Shown: positions 1-8,725, counted from the stretch's first letter. The stretch is 64,000 nucleotides of DNA from DASUNP01 sp035249305 (GCA_035249305.1 DATFGQ010000103.1:1-64000), one strand, 5' to 3'. Program-made: numbers and translations. Notes: generated from the letters alone by a model not told the origin.

Positions 1-2355
1 CGCAACCTGACCAACACGACGGGCGTGGCGGAGCGCGATCCGTCCTGGTCGCCCGACGGCAAGTGGATAGCTTATTTTTCGGACGAGTCGGGCGAGTACG
101 CCCTGCACCTGCGCAACCAGTCTGGGATGGGCGAAGTCAAGAAGATCAACCTCGGCAGCCCGCCGTCGTTCTTCTACGCGGCCACATGGTCTCCGGACAG
201 CAAGAAGATCGCCTACTTCGACAAGCGCGAGAACTTCTGGTACATAGACATAGACAAGGGGACGCCGGTTAAGATCGCAAGCTCGAAGCGCGGGGTCAAC
301 TTCAGCGCGAGCTGGTCGCCCGACAGCCGCTGGATCGCCTACTCGGATTCTCTCGAATCCTGGTACCGCGCGATCTTCGTCTACTCGCTCGAAGAGAACA
401 AGAGCCGTCAGATCACCGACGGTCTGAGCGACGCCGTCTCTCCGAATTTCGACAAGAGCGGCAAGTACATCTACTTCACGGCGAGCACGGACATCGGGCC
501 TGCCGTCTTCGGCTTCGACATGACGAGCTACCCGCATCGTCCTACGCGCAACGTCTACGTCGCGGTGTTGCGCAAAGACCTGCCTTCCCCCATCGCGCCG
601 GAAAGCGACGAAGAGAAGGTGCAGGCGGAAGCCAAGTCCGACCCGGTCCCTGGTATTCAGGAGAAGCCGGCCGAGCAGAAAGCGGACTCCGCCGCCGCTC
701 CGGCGGGCGCGCCTGCCAAACCCGGCGATAAGAAAGAGCCCGTTCGCGTCAACATCGATTTCGACAAGATAGGCCAGCGCATCGTCGCTTTGCCCATCCC
801 CGCGCGCAACTTCGTAGGACTCGCGGCGGGCAAGGCGGGCACGATCTACCTGATCGAGTTCGCGGGTCCCGCTCCGGGCGTGACCGGCGCGATGGTCCAC
901 AAGTTCGATCTTGAGAAGCGCAAGCTCGACAAGATCCTCGACAACATCTCTTCGTTCGACATCTCGGCCAACGGCGAGAAGATCCTCTACTCGATGGCGG
1001 GCCAGGGGCCTGGGCAGCCGCGTAGCTGGTTCATCGCTTCGCTCCAGCAGCCCATCAAGCCCGGCGAGGGCCGCATCAAGACCGAAGACATGGAGGTCTA
1101 CGTAGACCCCGTCGCCGAGTGGAACCAGATGTACCGCGAGACGTGGAGGATCGAGCGCGACTTCTTCTACGCGCCGAACTACCACGGGCTCGACATCAAG
1201 GCGACCGAGAAGAAGTACGAGCCTTACGTTGCGGCGCTCGCGCACCGCGCCGACCTGAACTACCTCTTCCAGGAGATGCTGGGCGAGCTGACGGTCGGCC
1301 ACCTGTACGTCTCCGGCGGTGACGTGCCCAACCCGAGGCGCGTGCCCGGCGGACTGCTCGGCGCAGACTATAAGATCGAGAATAACCGCTACCGCTTCGC
1401 CAAGATCTACGACGGCGAGAACTGGAACCCGGACCTGCGCGCGCCGCTGACGCAGCCCGGCGTGAACGTGCAGGAAGGCGAATACCTGCTGGAAGTGAAC
1501 GGCCGGAACCTCACGGCCGCCGACAACGTCTACGGGTTCTTTGAATCCACGGCCAACAAGCAGGTGGTCATACGCGTAGGCCCGAACCCGGACGGGTCCG
1601 GCTCGCGCGAAGTCACGGTCGTTCCGGTATCAAGCGAAGGCGGCCTTCGCCACCTGGCCTGGATCGAAGGCAACCGGCGCAAGGTATCCGATATGACCGG
1701 CGGCAAGATCGCTTACATCTACCTGCCCGACACGGCTCAGGGCGGTTACACCAACTTCAACCGCTACTACTTCTCGCAGCTCAACAAAGAGGGCGCGGTC
1801 GTAGACGAGCGCTTCAACGGCGGCGGCCACGCGGCCGACTACATGATCGATTACCTCCGCAAACCGCTCAACGGTTACTGGGCGGTGCGCGATGGCGACG
1901 ATTTCCGCCAGCCCTTCGGCACGATGGCCGGCCCGAAAGTCATGCTCGTCAACGAGTACGCAGGGTCGGGCGGCGACTATCTGCCTTACATGTTCCGCCG
2001 CGCAGGCATAGGCCCGCTGATCGGCAAGCGCACGTGGGGCGGGCTGGTCGGCATAGGCGGCTACCCGCTGTTGATCGACGGCGGTTCGGTGACGGCGCCG
2101 CACTTCGCCTTCTACACGCCGGAAGGCAAGTGGGAGATCGAAAACTACGGCGTCGCGCCTGACATCGAAGTCGAGATGGACCCGAAAGCCTGGCGAGCGG
2201 GGCACGACCCGCAGCTTGAGAAGGCCATCGAGGTCGTGATGGCTGAGCTGAAGAAGAACCCGCCGAAGAAGACCGCGCGCCCTGCTTACCCGAATTACCA
2301 CAACGGGAACGGCAGAGAGCCGCGGCCCACGCCGCCCGGCAGCAGCCAGCGGTAG
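1..2355 (+). CDS. Tricorn-like S41 peptidase (5' end outside window)
   Basis: The frame is open from base 1, so the gene starts upstream; 784 codons are visible. The first ~190 residues carry TolB/WD40-like propeller repeats (SWSPDGKW, TWSPDSKK, SWSPDSRW). A charged Ala/Pro/Glu linker follows (about 195-245), then more propeller. The tricorn C-terminal half starts near WNQMYRETWRIERDFFY. A PDZ-like segment lies around residues 440-535, followed by the S41 protease fold. The catalytic His is probably in GELTVGHLY (codon 1300-1302) and the nucleophile is the Ser of GSGGD (codon 1966-1968). The C-terminal NYGVAPDIEVE segment is typical of tricorn homologues. The family degrades peptides; many acidobacterial members are exported, but the N-terminus that would show this is missing. 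A hairpin terminator follows the stop. Confidence 0.93.
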   Translation, partial: RNLTNTTGVAERDPSWSPDGKWIAYFSDESGEYALHLRNQSGMGEVKKINLGSPPSFFYAATWSPDSKKIAYFDKRENFWYIDIDKGTPVKIASSKRGVNFSASWSPDSRWIAYSDSLESWYRAIFVYSLEENKSRQITDGLSDAVSPNFDKSGKYIYFTASTDIGPAVFGFDMTSYPHRPTRNVYVAVLRKDLPSPIAPESDEEKVQAEAKSDPVPGIQEKPAEQKADSAAAPAGAPAKPGDKKEPVRVNIDFDKIGQRIVALPIPARNFVGLAAGKAGTIYLIEFAGPAPGVTGAMVHKFDLEKRKLDKILDNISSFDISANGEKILYSMAGQGPGQPRSWFIASLQQPIKPGEGRIKTEDMEVYVDPVAEWNQMYRETWRIERDFFYAPNYHGLDIKATEKKYEPYVAALAHRADLNYLFQEMLGELTVGHLYVSGGDVPNPRRVPGGLLGADYKIENNRYRFAKIYDGENWNPDLRAPLTQPGVNVQEGEYLLEVNGRNLTAADNVYGFFESTANKQVVIRVGPNPDGSGSREVTVVPVSSEGGLRHLAWIEGNRRKVSDMTGGKIAYIYLPDTAQGGYTNFNRYYFSQLNKEGAVVDERFNGGGHAADYMIDYLRKPLNGYWAVRDGDDFRQPFGTMAGPKVMLVNEYAGSGGDYLPYMFRRAGIGPLIGKRTWGGLVGIGGYPLLIDGGSVTAPHFAFYTPEGKWEIENYGVAPDIEVEMDPKAWRAGHDPQLEKAIEVVMAELKKNPPKKTARPAYPNYHNGNGREPRPTPPGSSQR

Positions 2356-2375
2356 AAACAGGTTCGGCATTTATT

Positions 2376-2414
2376 AAAGGGCTGAGGGAGATAGTCTCCC
2401 TCAGCCCTTTTTTT
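2376..2414 (+). terminator. Rho-independent terminator of the tricorn-like gene
   Basis: A perfect 16-bp stem (2376-2391 with 2395-2410) with a 3-nt loop is followed by four T and an AT-rich stretch, 20 bp after the protease stop codon. Confidence 0.92.
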
Positions 2415-2442
2415 ATTTTGCAAGAAGACGTGATCTATATTT

Positions 2443-2625
2443 GTTTTAGGGGAAGCCGTAATGGCCAACACAAAAGCGGTGACAAGTCACCGCACTCCGA
2501 AGGAGGCGCTGATAGTATAGACAGCAAATTTATTTAGAGGGGATGAATATCGTGTAAGGAGAAAGCCAGCGCCTCTGTCGAAGTCCTGGCTTCCGGGAGA
2601 ACCTTTTCCTTATCCGACAGCAGCA
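2443..2625. repeat. Dispersed palindromic element, copy 1
   Basis: The 343-bp gap 2356-2698 has no gene. It holds the terminator and this element. GTTTTAGGGGAAGCCGTAA (2443-2461) is followed by a perfect palindrome GCGGTGAC-AA-GTCACCGC (2476-2493) and ACTCCGAAGGA. An inverted pair GAGGCGCTG (2503-2511) / CAGCGCCTC (2567-2575) encloses an AT-rich centre. A related copy lies at 8726-8875 and a short one at 34165-34203. The outer limits are approximate. Nothing recognisable was seen in 2626-2698. Confidence 0.6.
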
Positions 2626-2698
2626 CCGCCAGAAACAGTTGCGCGTGCTAATGAGCGGAATTAAACCAGAGTTCTTTGCGGTAGCTCTTCATACGTGA

Positions 2699-3898
2699 TT
2701 ATCTCCGTTCTTCTGAGATCAAACTCGCCGCTTCATCCGCCACCATCGGGTCGGGGTCATCGAGCGCGCCGAGGGCGAGCGGGCGGGATTTCCGCCAGTC
2801 AAGCTCGGCGAGCGCCCACAGCGCGTGCGAGCGTATGAGCGGTTCGGGGTCGCGCTCGACGCGCTCGATCAAAACGGGGACGGCGGCGGCGCATCGGATG
2901 TTGGCCGCTACGACCGCAGCGTTGCGCAACAGCCCTCGCCGCTTAGGGCGCGTCAATGGGGTCCCTTTGAAGCGAGCGCGGAACTCTTCGTCGGTGGAGA
3001 TCGAAAGCACCTCTACGAGGTCGAGGCGCGGGCCGACTCCCGCTTCCGGATGGAGCTCTTCCCACGCGGTCTCTTTAGCGAAACGGTTGAAAGGGCAGAC
3101 CGACTCCGTCTGCCCGCGCACTATCACCGGCAGCCGCCCATGCTTTGTGGCGTCGGGGCTCATCTCCTGGCACACGTCGCAGCCGAAGACCCACTCGCCG
3201 AGCCCGCGGCGCAGGTCGCGCGGGATCGCGCCTTTGTTTTCGATCGTCAGGTATGAGATGCAGCGGCGCGAGTCCAACCTGTACGGGCCGTCGAAGGCGT
3301 CCGTAGGGCAAGCGTCGAGACACCGCGAGCAGGTCCCGCAGCCGATCTGCTCGTCGCGGTCTTCGCTCTCAAGCTCCAGGTCTATCAATATCTCCGCCAG
3401 AAAAAACCAAGAGCCTTGACGGGGCTGGAGCAGGTTCGTGTTCTTGCCGAAAAAGCCGAGGCCCGCGCGCGCGGCGGCGGCGCGCTCAAGCAGCGGGACC
3501 GCGTCGACGAACTGGCGCGAGCGGACGGGGCGCGCGGCGATCTCTTCGATGCGCGCGGCCAGCATCGCCAGGCGCGGTTTTATTACGTCGTGATAATCCC
3601 GCCCCCAGGCGTAGCGGGCGACGCGCCCATACCTGCGGTCGTGGCGGAAGGCGGGCGCGGGCGCGTAGTAGTTCACCGCCAGCGTGATGAGCGAAGCGGC
3701 CTGCGGGACGAGCAGCTTCGGGCGCGCGTTCAGCTCCGGCCTTCTCGTCATGTAATCCATCCCGGCCGCGAACCCCTGCTCGCACCACCGCAAGAAAGCC
3801 TCCTCGTCGCGAGCAAGCGGCTCGACAGAGGTGATCCCCACTACGTCAAAACCGAGGTCGCGCGCGGCTTCTTTGATGCGGCGGTTGAGAGTTGTCAC
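2699..3898 (-). CDS. queG: Epoxyqueuosine reductase QueG, with insertion in the second Fe-S motif
   Basis: 399 aa, GTG start. QueG reduces epoxyqueuosine to queuosine in tRNA using cobalamin and two [4Fe-4S] clusters. The N-terminal cobalamin-binding reductase domain is complete. The first cluster motif is intact: C187, C190, C193, C197 (CGTCSRCLDACP). The second set is C213, C240, C243 and C268. The family has CxxCxxxCP here, but 21 extra residues (246-266) separate C243 from the last Cys; removing them restores CDVCQEVCPFN exactly. The C-terminus (about 315-399) is the HEAT-like repeat of long QueG forms. The gene stands alone, divergent from the 45-aa peptide gene at 4022. The family call is firm; activity depends on whether the inserted loop is tolerated. 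Confidence 0.95.
   Translation of the reverse strand: MTTLNRRIKEAARDLGFDVVGITSVEPLARDEEAFLRWCEQGFAAGMDYMTRRPELNARPKLLVPQAASLITLAVNYYAPAPAFRHDRRYGRVARYAWGRDYHDVIKPRLAMLAARIEEIAARPVRSRQFVDAVPLLERAAAARAGLGFFGKNTNLLQPRQGSWFFLAEILIDLELESEDRDEQIGCGTCSRCLDACPTDAFDGPYRLDSRRCISYLTIENKGAIPRDLRRGLGEWVFGCDVCQEMSPDATKHGRLPVIVRGQTESVCPFNRFAKETAWEELHPEAGVGPRLDLVEVLSISTDEEFRARFKGTPLTRPKRRGLLRNAAVVAANIRCAAAVPVLIERVERDPEPLIRSHALWALAELDWRKSRPLALGALDDPDPMVADEAASLISEERR
3093..3163. repeat. In-frame palindromic insertion inside queG
   Basis: 63 bp (3101-3163) encode the 21 residues that interrupt the second [4Fe-4S] motif of QueG. One end forms an inverted repeat, GGGCAGAC (3093-3100) and GTCTGCCC (3108-3115), whose outer arm is the native Val-Cys-Pro coding sequence. 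The length is a multiple of three and there is no stop in frame. It resembles the protein-coding palindromic elements known from Rickettsia, although no relative is visible elsewhere in this window. Confidence 0.65.
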
Positions 3899-4021
3899 CT
3901 TTCAAGGCTATCGAGCGCGGGCGCGGGATGTCAATTAACGCATGTGTGCGGAACCGTACAGACGTTTTCGGGCTCGTCATACTACGATCCTTAAATTAGC
4001 GTCCCGTCCGAGGTAACAGCA

Positions 4022-4159
4022 GTGCCTGAAAAGAACGAAGAGAAAAAGACCGGCAAGAATGACAAGAAACCGAATGAGCCTATCTTAACTCTGGGCCAGT
4101 GGCTGTTAATCATAGCGACGTTGATCGCCACGGCGATAGTCGGCAATCTCATAAAATAA
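4022..4159 (+). CDS. 45-aa single-pass membrane peptide
   Basis: GTG start with GAGG 8 nt upstream. The first 20 residues are very hydrophilic and Lys/Glu-rich (MPEKNEEKKTGKNDKK). A hydrophobic helix (about 21-43, LGQWLLIIATLIATAIVGNL) follows and the protein ends in IK. The lysines suggest a cytoplasmic N-terminus. It is the first gene of the + strand run that continues with the PP2C phosphatase 175 bp later. No family is recognised. The ribosome site, codon use and clean charge/helix layout support a real gene. Confidence 0.62.
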   Translation: MPEKNEEKKTGKNDKKPNEPILTLGQWLLIIATLIATAIVGNLIK

Positions 4160-4274
4160 ATCTCGTATGATAACCTGCCAGCGTCCGGCCTCCTGCGGCC
4201 CGGATAAAACCTGCGCCTCGCACATCGGCATCTAACGACTCTCCGCGGTCTTTCGCGCGACGCGGCCGGTAATG

Positions 4275-4280
4275 CTAAAA
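4275..4280 (+). promoter_or_regulatory. Possible -10 element upstream of the PP2C gene
   Basis: TAAAAT preceded by GC (GCTAAAATG) lies 55 bp before the phosphatase start, in the gap 4160-4334. No good -35 box sits at the right distance, so this is tentative. Confidence 0.3.
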
Positions 4281-4334
4281 TGTTTCGGACGTTTAGGAGT
4301 GCCGCCCGGCAAGACTGTTTGATTGAGTGAGGGT

Positions 4335-5795
4335 ATGGAGCTTAAGGTTGGTTCTGTATGTGACAGGGGGCTGAACCGCAAGCGGCCGGTCAATCAAGAC
4401 CGCTTCCTGGCATTGCCCGAGCGCGGGCTCTTTGCGGTGTTTGACGGCGTAGGCGGCCAGCGCGCAGGCGAGGTGGCGAGCCAGACGGCCGCCGAGACTA
4501 TCGAAGAGGCCTTGGAGCAACCCGCCGCGAATCCTCCCGACCAGCTTATACGTCGCGCGATTCAGTTCGCCAACCGCGACATCTTTGAGATGGCCGAGCG
4601 CGACCCCGCTTATAAGACCATGGCAACGACCGTCGCGCTCATCTACATCACGGGCAACCGCGCGACGGTCGCGCACGTTGGCGACTCGCGCGTCTACCGT
4701 CTCGAAGAGGGCCACTTCCACCGCGAGACGATAGACCACACGGACCTCAACGACGACATACGCGCGGGGCGCGTCTCCGAGAATCAGGCCGCGGACCTGA
4801 AAGACCGCAACGTGATCAACCGCGCGCTGGGCGTCGAGGCGGAAGTCGACGTAGAGATCTCTTCGGTCCACGTGCGCGACGGCGCGCGCTTCCTGCTGTG
4901 CAGCGACGGCATCTACCGCCATCTGGCCGACGAAGAGATCGCGCAGGTGCTGGCTCAAAATAAAGACCCGCAGCGCGCGGCCGACGAGTTGAAGCGCATG
5001 GTCTACGAGCGCGGCGCCGACGACAACCTGACGGCCGTCGTCGTTCAGGTGGGCCGCGCGCGACAGAGCCGCGTGCTGGCCGTCGCGGACCCCACGCCCG
5101 CGCCGCGAGACGAGAGGACCGTGAGCGCCAGGGCGCAGGCCACGGCCGGCGCGGGCGAGAGGGCGGGCGGGCAGGCGCGCGGCGGGCGGATTCAGGTAGA
5201 GTTCGGCGGCGCGGCTTCCAGACAGGCGGGCGACCCGGCGCGCGATCGCCCGCCGCAGGAGTATCAAGAGAGTCGCTCGACGCGCGAGCCTGCGGGGCGC
5301 GCCCCGTGGCGCGAAGGCAGCCCGATGGCGCGAAAGCTCGTCTGGGCGCTCGTCGTGCTTCTTCTGATGGCCGGGGCCTTTTATTTGGGGCTCCGCGCGT
5401 CAGAGTGGAGGGCCAAAAGCGCGTCTGATCTTAACGCAACAAACAACGTTGTCGATCCGTTACAGATGGGGCGCAAAGCTTTCGACGGCGGCAACTATCA
5501 GGCGGCGGCCGCGGAGTTCGCCGCGGTCATAGCGCGCGAGCCCGCTAACGCGCAGGCTCATTACTGGATGGGGCGCGCGCAGATGGAGCAGCGCGATTGG
5601 GCCGGCGCGGTGCAGAGTTTTACGGCAGCAATAGGCCGCCAGCCGAACCTCTTCGACGCGTATATTTATGCGGCGGCGGCTCACGAAGCCGCGGGCGAGC
5701 GGGCGAAAGCTGACGAGATGCTCAAACTCTACGCCGAAGCGCGGCGCAAGCACGCGGGGCCAGTCATTAACAACTCGAACTCATCGCTGCGTTGA
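4335..5795 (+). CDS. PP2C-type Ser/Thr phosphatase with TM segment and periplasmic TPRs
   Basis: 486 aa from ATG 4335; an in-frame TTG at 4323 is an alternative and neither has a well-spaced ribosome site. The N-terminal ~240 residues are a PP2C catalytic domain with the metal-binding motifs QDR (D22), DGVGG (D37), GDSRVYR, CSDGIYRHL and DDNLTAVVV. A low-complexity Arg/Ala/Gly linker (about 245-330) leads to one TM helix (about 334-355). After it come two or three TPR-like repeats (about 376-475, with AHYWMGRAQ). The catalytic domain should be cytoplasmic and the TPRs outside the membrane. It probably reverses phosphorylation by the kinase encoded 31 bp downstream. The TPR tail is unusual for a PP2C and may sense an envelope partner. 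Confidence 0.9.
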   Translation: MELKVGSVCDRGLNRKRPVNQDRFLALPERGLFAVFDGVGGQRAGEVASQTAAETIEEALEQPAANPPDQLIRRAIQFANRDIFEMAERDPAYKTMATTVALIYITGNRATVAHVGDSRVYRLEEGHFHRETIDHTDLNDDIRAGRVSENQAADLKDRNVINRALGVEAEVDVEISSVHVRDGARFLLCSDGIYRHLADEEIAQVLAQNKDPQRAADELKRMVYERGADDNLTAVVVQVGRARQSRVLAVADPTPAPRDERTVSARAQATAGAGERAGGQARGGRIQVEFGGAASRQAGDPARDRPPQEYQESRSTREPAGRAPWREGSPMARKLVWALVVLLLMAGAFYLGLRASEWRAKSASDLNATNNVVDPLQMGRKAFDGGNYQAAAAEFAAVIAREPANAQAHYWMGRAQMEQRDWAGAVQSFTAAIGRQPNLFDAYIYAAAAHEAAGERAKADEMLKLYAEARRKHAGPVINNSNSSLR

Positions 5796-5826
5796 AAGAG
5801 AGCGCGTACGAGGAAACGGTTAACAA

Positions 5827-7413
5827 GTGCCTGAACTGAGACTGGAAAACAGCATAGTCGATGATCGCTACTTCGTGGACCGCTGCCTCGGCCGCGGCAG
5901 CTACGCCGAAGTCTTTCTCGCCTATGACGAGCGGGGCGAGGGCGGGCCAGTCATAATCAAGGCGCTCAACATGACTCTGCAAGGCACCATAGACCGCGAG
6001 CTTGAGCAGACGCTCGTCGAGAACTTTCAAAACGAAGCGATCGCTTTAGACAAGGTGCGCCACTCGCACATCATACGGAGGCTCGGGCACGGGACGGCGG
6101 CCGACCTGGCGGGCGTTCCCTTTCATTACCTCGTGCTGGAGTACATGCCCGGCGGCGACCTGTTGGGCTTCTGCCGCAACCGCCCGCTCGGGCTTTCAGA
6201 CGCGCTCTTCTACTTCCGCCAGGTGGCCGAGGCGCTCTCCTACGCGCACAGCCGGCGCGTGATTCATCGGGACATCAAGCCGAACAACCTGCTCCTGTCT
6301 GAAGACCACAGCGTAGTCAAGGTCGCCGATTTCGGCGTCGCGAAGATGACCCTGGACGACGTAGTCGAGATCACGCGCGTCGGCACGAACGTCTACGCGC
6401 CGCCCGAACACCACCCCGACAGCCCTGCCGACAGTCTCAACGAGAAGCTCACGCCGTCGGCCGACATCTACTCGCTGGCAAAGACCATCTACACGGCGAT
6501 GACGGGGCGACCGCCGCGCCAGTTCGCCAGACTGCCGATCGCCGAGCTGCCGGCCGAGCTTGCGCGCGCGCCCTGGGGGGCACAACTGCTCGAAGTCCTC
6601 AAGCGCGCAACCGCCACTCGCGTAGCCGAACGACCTCAGACGGTCCAAGAGTTCTGGGAAGAGCTGGCCGAAGTTGGCAAACAGAGCTCAGAGAGTGATG
6701 CGGACTCTGAAGCGACGGTCGTTCGCTCGCGGCTCAACTCGACCAGCAACGTCGAGCGGGTCGCGCCGAAGCCTAATTTTCAGACGCTCGCCCTCGCGTC
6801 GGAAGAGAAGCACCCGAAGAAGGCCAGGATCGTAGTCGAGCTGCCTCAGCGGCCAGAGCTGCGCGTCGAAGACGAGCGTGCGGCGAACCCCGCCGCGGCC
6901 GCGGCCGCCGGCCACCCGCGCGGCCGTCACTTGCACGCGGTTCAAAAAGATAATGGCGCGGTCGCGGTCGCGACCACGGATTTGAAGACTAAGAAGATCG
7001 CCGCCACCCAGGCGCGCGAGATCACCATGCTCGATCGCTTGAGCGTCATCGCGGCGTCGGAGTGGATGCTTCGCATATTCATTCTCTTCCTGGTCCTGGC
7101 GCTCGTGGGCGTGGGCACGTCGGTCTATTACTATTTTGCCGACCGGGGCACTTCGGGGATCACGGATGTCTTGCGCTTTCAAGATGGCTCGATATCTAAC
7201 ACGGACGCCGTAAACCTGCGCACCGGGCCGAGCCCGCAGACGGGGTCCGTCGGCGTGCTGCGCAGGGGCTCGCGCGTCCGCATTTACGAGTACAACAACG
7301 GGTGGGCGAGGTTAAAGGTGCTTGAGTGGGCGGGCGGACAGCCCGATAACGCTCAGGACGAGGGGTGGGTCAACAGACAATACATCGAACTGGATCGATC
7401 GCAGGAGAGATAA
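5827..7413 (+). CDS. Transmembrane Ser/Thr protein kinase with extracytoplasmic SH3b domain
   Basis: 528 aa, GTG start. The Hanks-type kinase domain (about 15-285) has the glycine loop GRGSYAEVF, K45, the catalytic HRDIKPNN (D149), DFG (D168) and an APE-like YAPPEH. A juxtamembrane linker of about 120 residues follows. One TM helix (about 414-437, FILFLVLALVGVG) leads to an SH3b domain (about 455-525: NLRTGPSPQTG, VGVLRRGSRV, GWVNRQYIEL). SH3b modules often bind cell-wall peptides, and the layout parallels PASTA-type receptor kinases with a different sensor. It is followed 2 bp later by the FHA gene, whose product is a likely phosphothreonine-binding partner. Confidence 0.93.
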   Translation: MPELRLENSIVDDRYFVDRCLGRGSYAEVFLAYDERGEGGPVIIKALNMTLQGTIDRELEQTLVENFQNEAIALDKVRHSHIIRRLGHGTAADLAGVPFHYLVLEYMPGGDLLGFCRNRPLGLSDALFYFRQVAEALSYAHSRRVIHRDIKPNNLLLSEDHSVVKVADFGVAKMTLDDVVEITRVGTNVYAPPEHHPDSPADSLNEKLTPSADIYSLAKTIYTAMTGRPPRQFARLPIAELPAELARAPWGAQLLEVLKRATATRVAERPQTVQEFWEELAEVGKQSSESDADSEATVVRSRLNSTSNVERVAPKPNFQTLALASEEKHPKKARIVVELPQRPELRVEDERAANPAAAAAAGHPRGRHLHAVQKDNGAVAVATTDLKTKKIAATQAREITMLDRLSVIAASEWMLRIFILFLVLALVGVGTSVYYYFADRGTSGITDVLRFQDGSISNTDAVNLRTGPSPQTGSVGVLRRGSRVRIYEYNNGWARLKVLEWAGGQPDNAQDEGWVNRQYIELDRSQER

Positions 7414-7415
7414 AG

Positions 7416-8264
7416 ATGGGCGTGCAGAAATTATTCGAGAGCCTCAGAAAATGGATAGACGGCGAGGAGGATTTTGACGAGCAAGGGCAGCCGCTGGCGC
7501 GCTCGAAGTGGGACGACTTTCTCGTAGCCATCGCGCGCGAGGTCGAGCAGACCATGCAGCGCGAGATGTTCACGCCGCCGGGAGGGCCGACCTACGTGCC
7601 CCGCGAATACGTGGTCTTCCTCAACCCCGACGACGACGCCGAGTGGCAGGGCGAAAAACGAGAGGGGCTTGAGCGCGGCCTCTATCACGTGTTGTCCGAG
7701 CGCGCGAAAGAGCTGGCGGGCGAAAACGAGTTTCAGACCAAGACGCTCACCGTCGAGCTTCGCGTAGACCCGGCGCTAGAGCAGGGGCGCTTCCGCGTCC
7801 AGCACGTCTGGGACACCGAAGCGCAAAAGACCATGGTGCGCCCGCGCAAGCGGCCCGAGCCCGCCTCGGAAGGCATGGCGACGGTGGCCGACGAGCGCGA
7901 AGACGAGGCGACCATTGTTCGCGCGCGCAAACCGGCCGAGCCGCTCTTTTCGATCCTGGTGCGCCGCGACGCGCCGGGCGCGGAAACCGCCCCGCCCGAC
8001 GTGCGCCCGTTCTTCAAAGACGAGATCACCATAGGCCGCGGCGCGCGACAGGTCGCCGTCGACCTCAGGCTCGAAGGCGATCTGGAAATCAGCCGCACGC
8101 ACGCGACGCTCAAGCGGGGCGAGGACGGCAACTTTACTATCAATTGTCAGGGCGCGAACCCGATAATGCTCGACGGCGGGCGCGAGATACCCGCGGGCGA
8201 GAGCGCCGACGTGAAGGCGGGCGATAAGATCGTCATATGCAGCTACGAGCTGATAATTCAGTAA
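7416..8264 (+). CDS. FHA-domain protein with FhaA-like N-terminal domain
   Basis: 282 aa. ATG 7416 is chosen because AGGAGA sits 7 nt upstream; the frame is open further 5' but overlaps the kinase gene. Residues 1-125 resemble the FhaA N-terminal domain (DUF3662: AREVEQTMQREMF, VPREYVVFLNP, HVLSERAKELAG). A charged linker with Thr-rich acidic patches (DEREDEATIVRARKP) could hold kinase phosphosites. The C-terminal 85 residues are an FHA domain (ITIGRG, LEISRTHATL, GREIPAGESADVKAGDKI) that binds phosphothreonine. It lies between the kinase and a membrane coiled-coil gene (gap 9 bp) in one operon. In actinobacteria such proteins connect kinases to cell-wall synthesis; the same role here is an inference. 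Confidence 0.85.
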   Translation: MGVQKLFESLRKWIDGEEDFDEQGQPLARSKWDDFLVAIAREVEQTMQREMFTPPGGPTYVPREYVVFLNPDDDAEWQGEKREGLERGLYHVLSERAKELAGENEFQTKTLTVELRVDPALEQGRFRVQHVWDTEAQKTMVRPRKRPEPASEGMATVADEREDEATIVRARKPAEPLFSILVRRDAPGAETAPPDVRPFFKDEITIGRGARQVAVDLRLEGDLEISRTHATLKRGEDGNFTINCQGANPIMLDGGREIPAGESADVKAGDKIVICSYELIIQ

Positions 8265-8273
8265 CGGAGACGA

Positions 8274-8723
8274 GTGGAAAAACCTGAAAAAGCTGTGACG
8301 ACTACACGGGGCTGGGCGCTGCCTCAGAAGATCGCCGCGGGGGCGGCCGTCGTCATCGCCGCCTTCTTGCTAGGCTACGTCCCGTCCTGCGTGGGCGAGC
8401 AAGGCGCCGAGCAGGAGAATGCGAAGCTTGAGCAGAGGCTGCGGCTCGCCGACCTGCGCGACAAGCTGGGGATGGCGAGCTACGAAGTCAACCGGAACAA
8501 TTATGCTAACGCGACGGAGTTTTCGACGCTCTTTTTCGATGGGCTGGCGAAACTGATCCTCGACACGCGCGACCAGGCGTTCAGGCAGAAGCTCGAACAG
8601 CTATCGGCCCGCCGTGACGAGGTCACCACGAACCTCGCGCAGGCCGACCCGGTCGTAAAAGAGAAGCTCGCGCAGATGTACGCGGCGTTCTCCCAGGCCA
8701 CCAAGACGGAAGAGAGCAAATAG
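8274..8723 (+). CDS. Membrane-anchored coiled-coil protein of the kinase cassette
   Basis: 149 aa, GTG start with GGAGACGA just upstream. A short cytoplasmic N-terminus is followed by one TM helix (about 20-40, IAAGAAVVIAAFLLGYVP). The rest is heptad-rich helix with EQENAKLEQRLRLADLRDKL and two further helical segments, ending in TKTEESK. A Cys at the membrane exit (YVPSCVG) is not a normal lipobox because the helix is too far from the start. No family is recognised. It is the last gene of the phosphatase-kinase-FHA run; a dispersed repeat begins 2 bp after its stop. Confidence 0.72.
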   Translation: MEKPEKAVTTTRGWALPQKIAAGAAVVIAAFLLGYVPSCVGEQGAEQENAKLEQRLRLADLRDKLGMASYEVNRNNYANATEFSTLFFDGLAKLILDTRDQAFRQKLEQLSARRDEVTTNLAQADPVVKEKLAQMYAAFSQATKTEESK

Positions 8724-8725
8724 CT

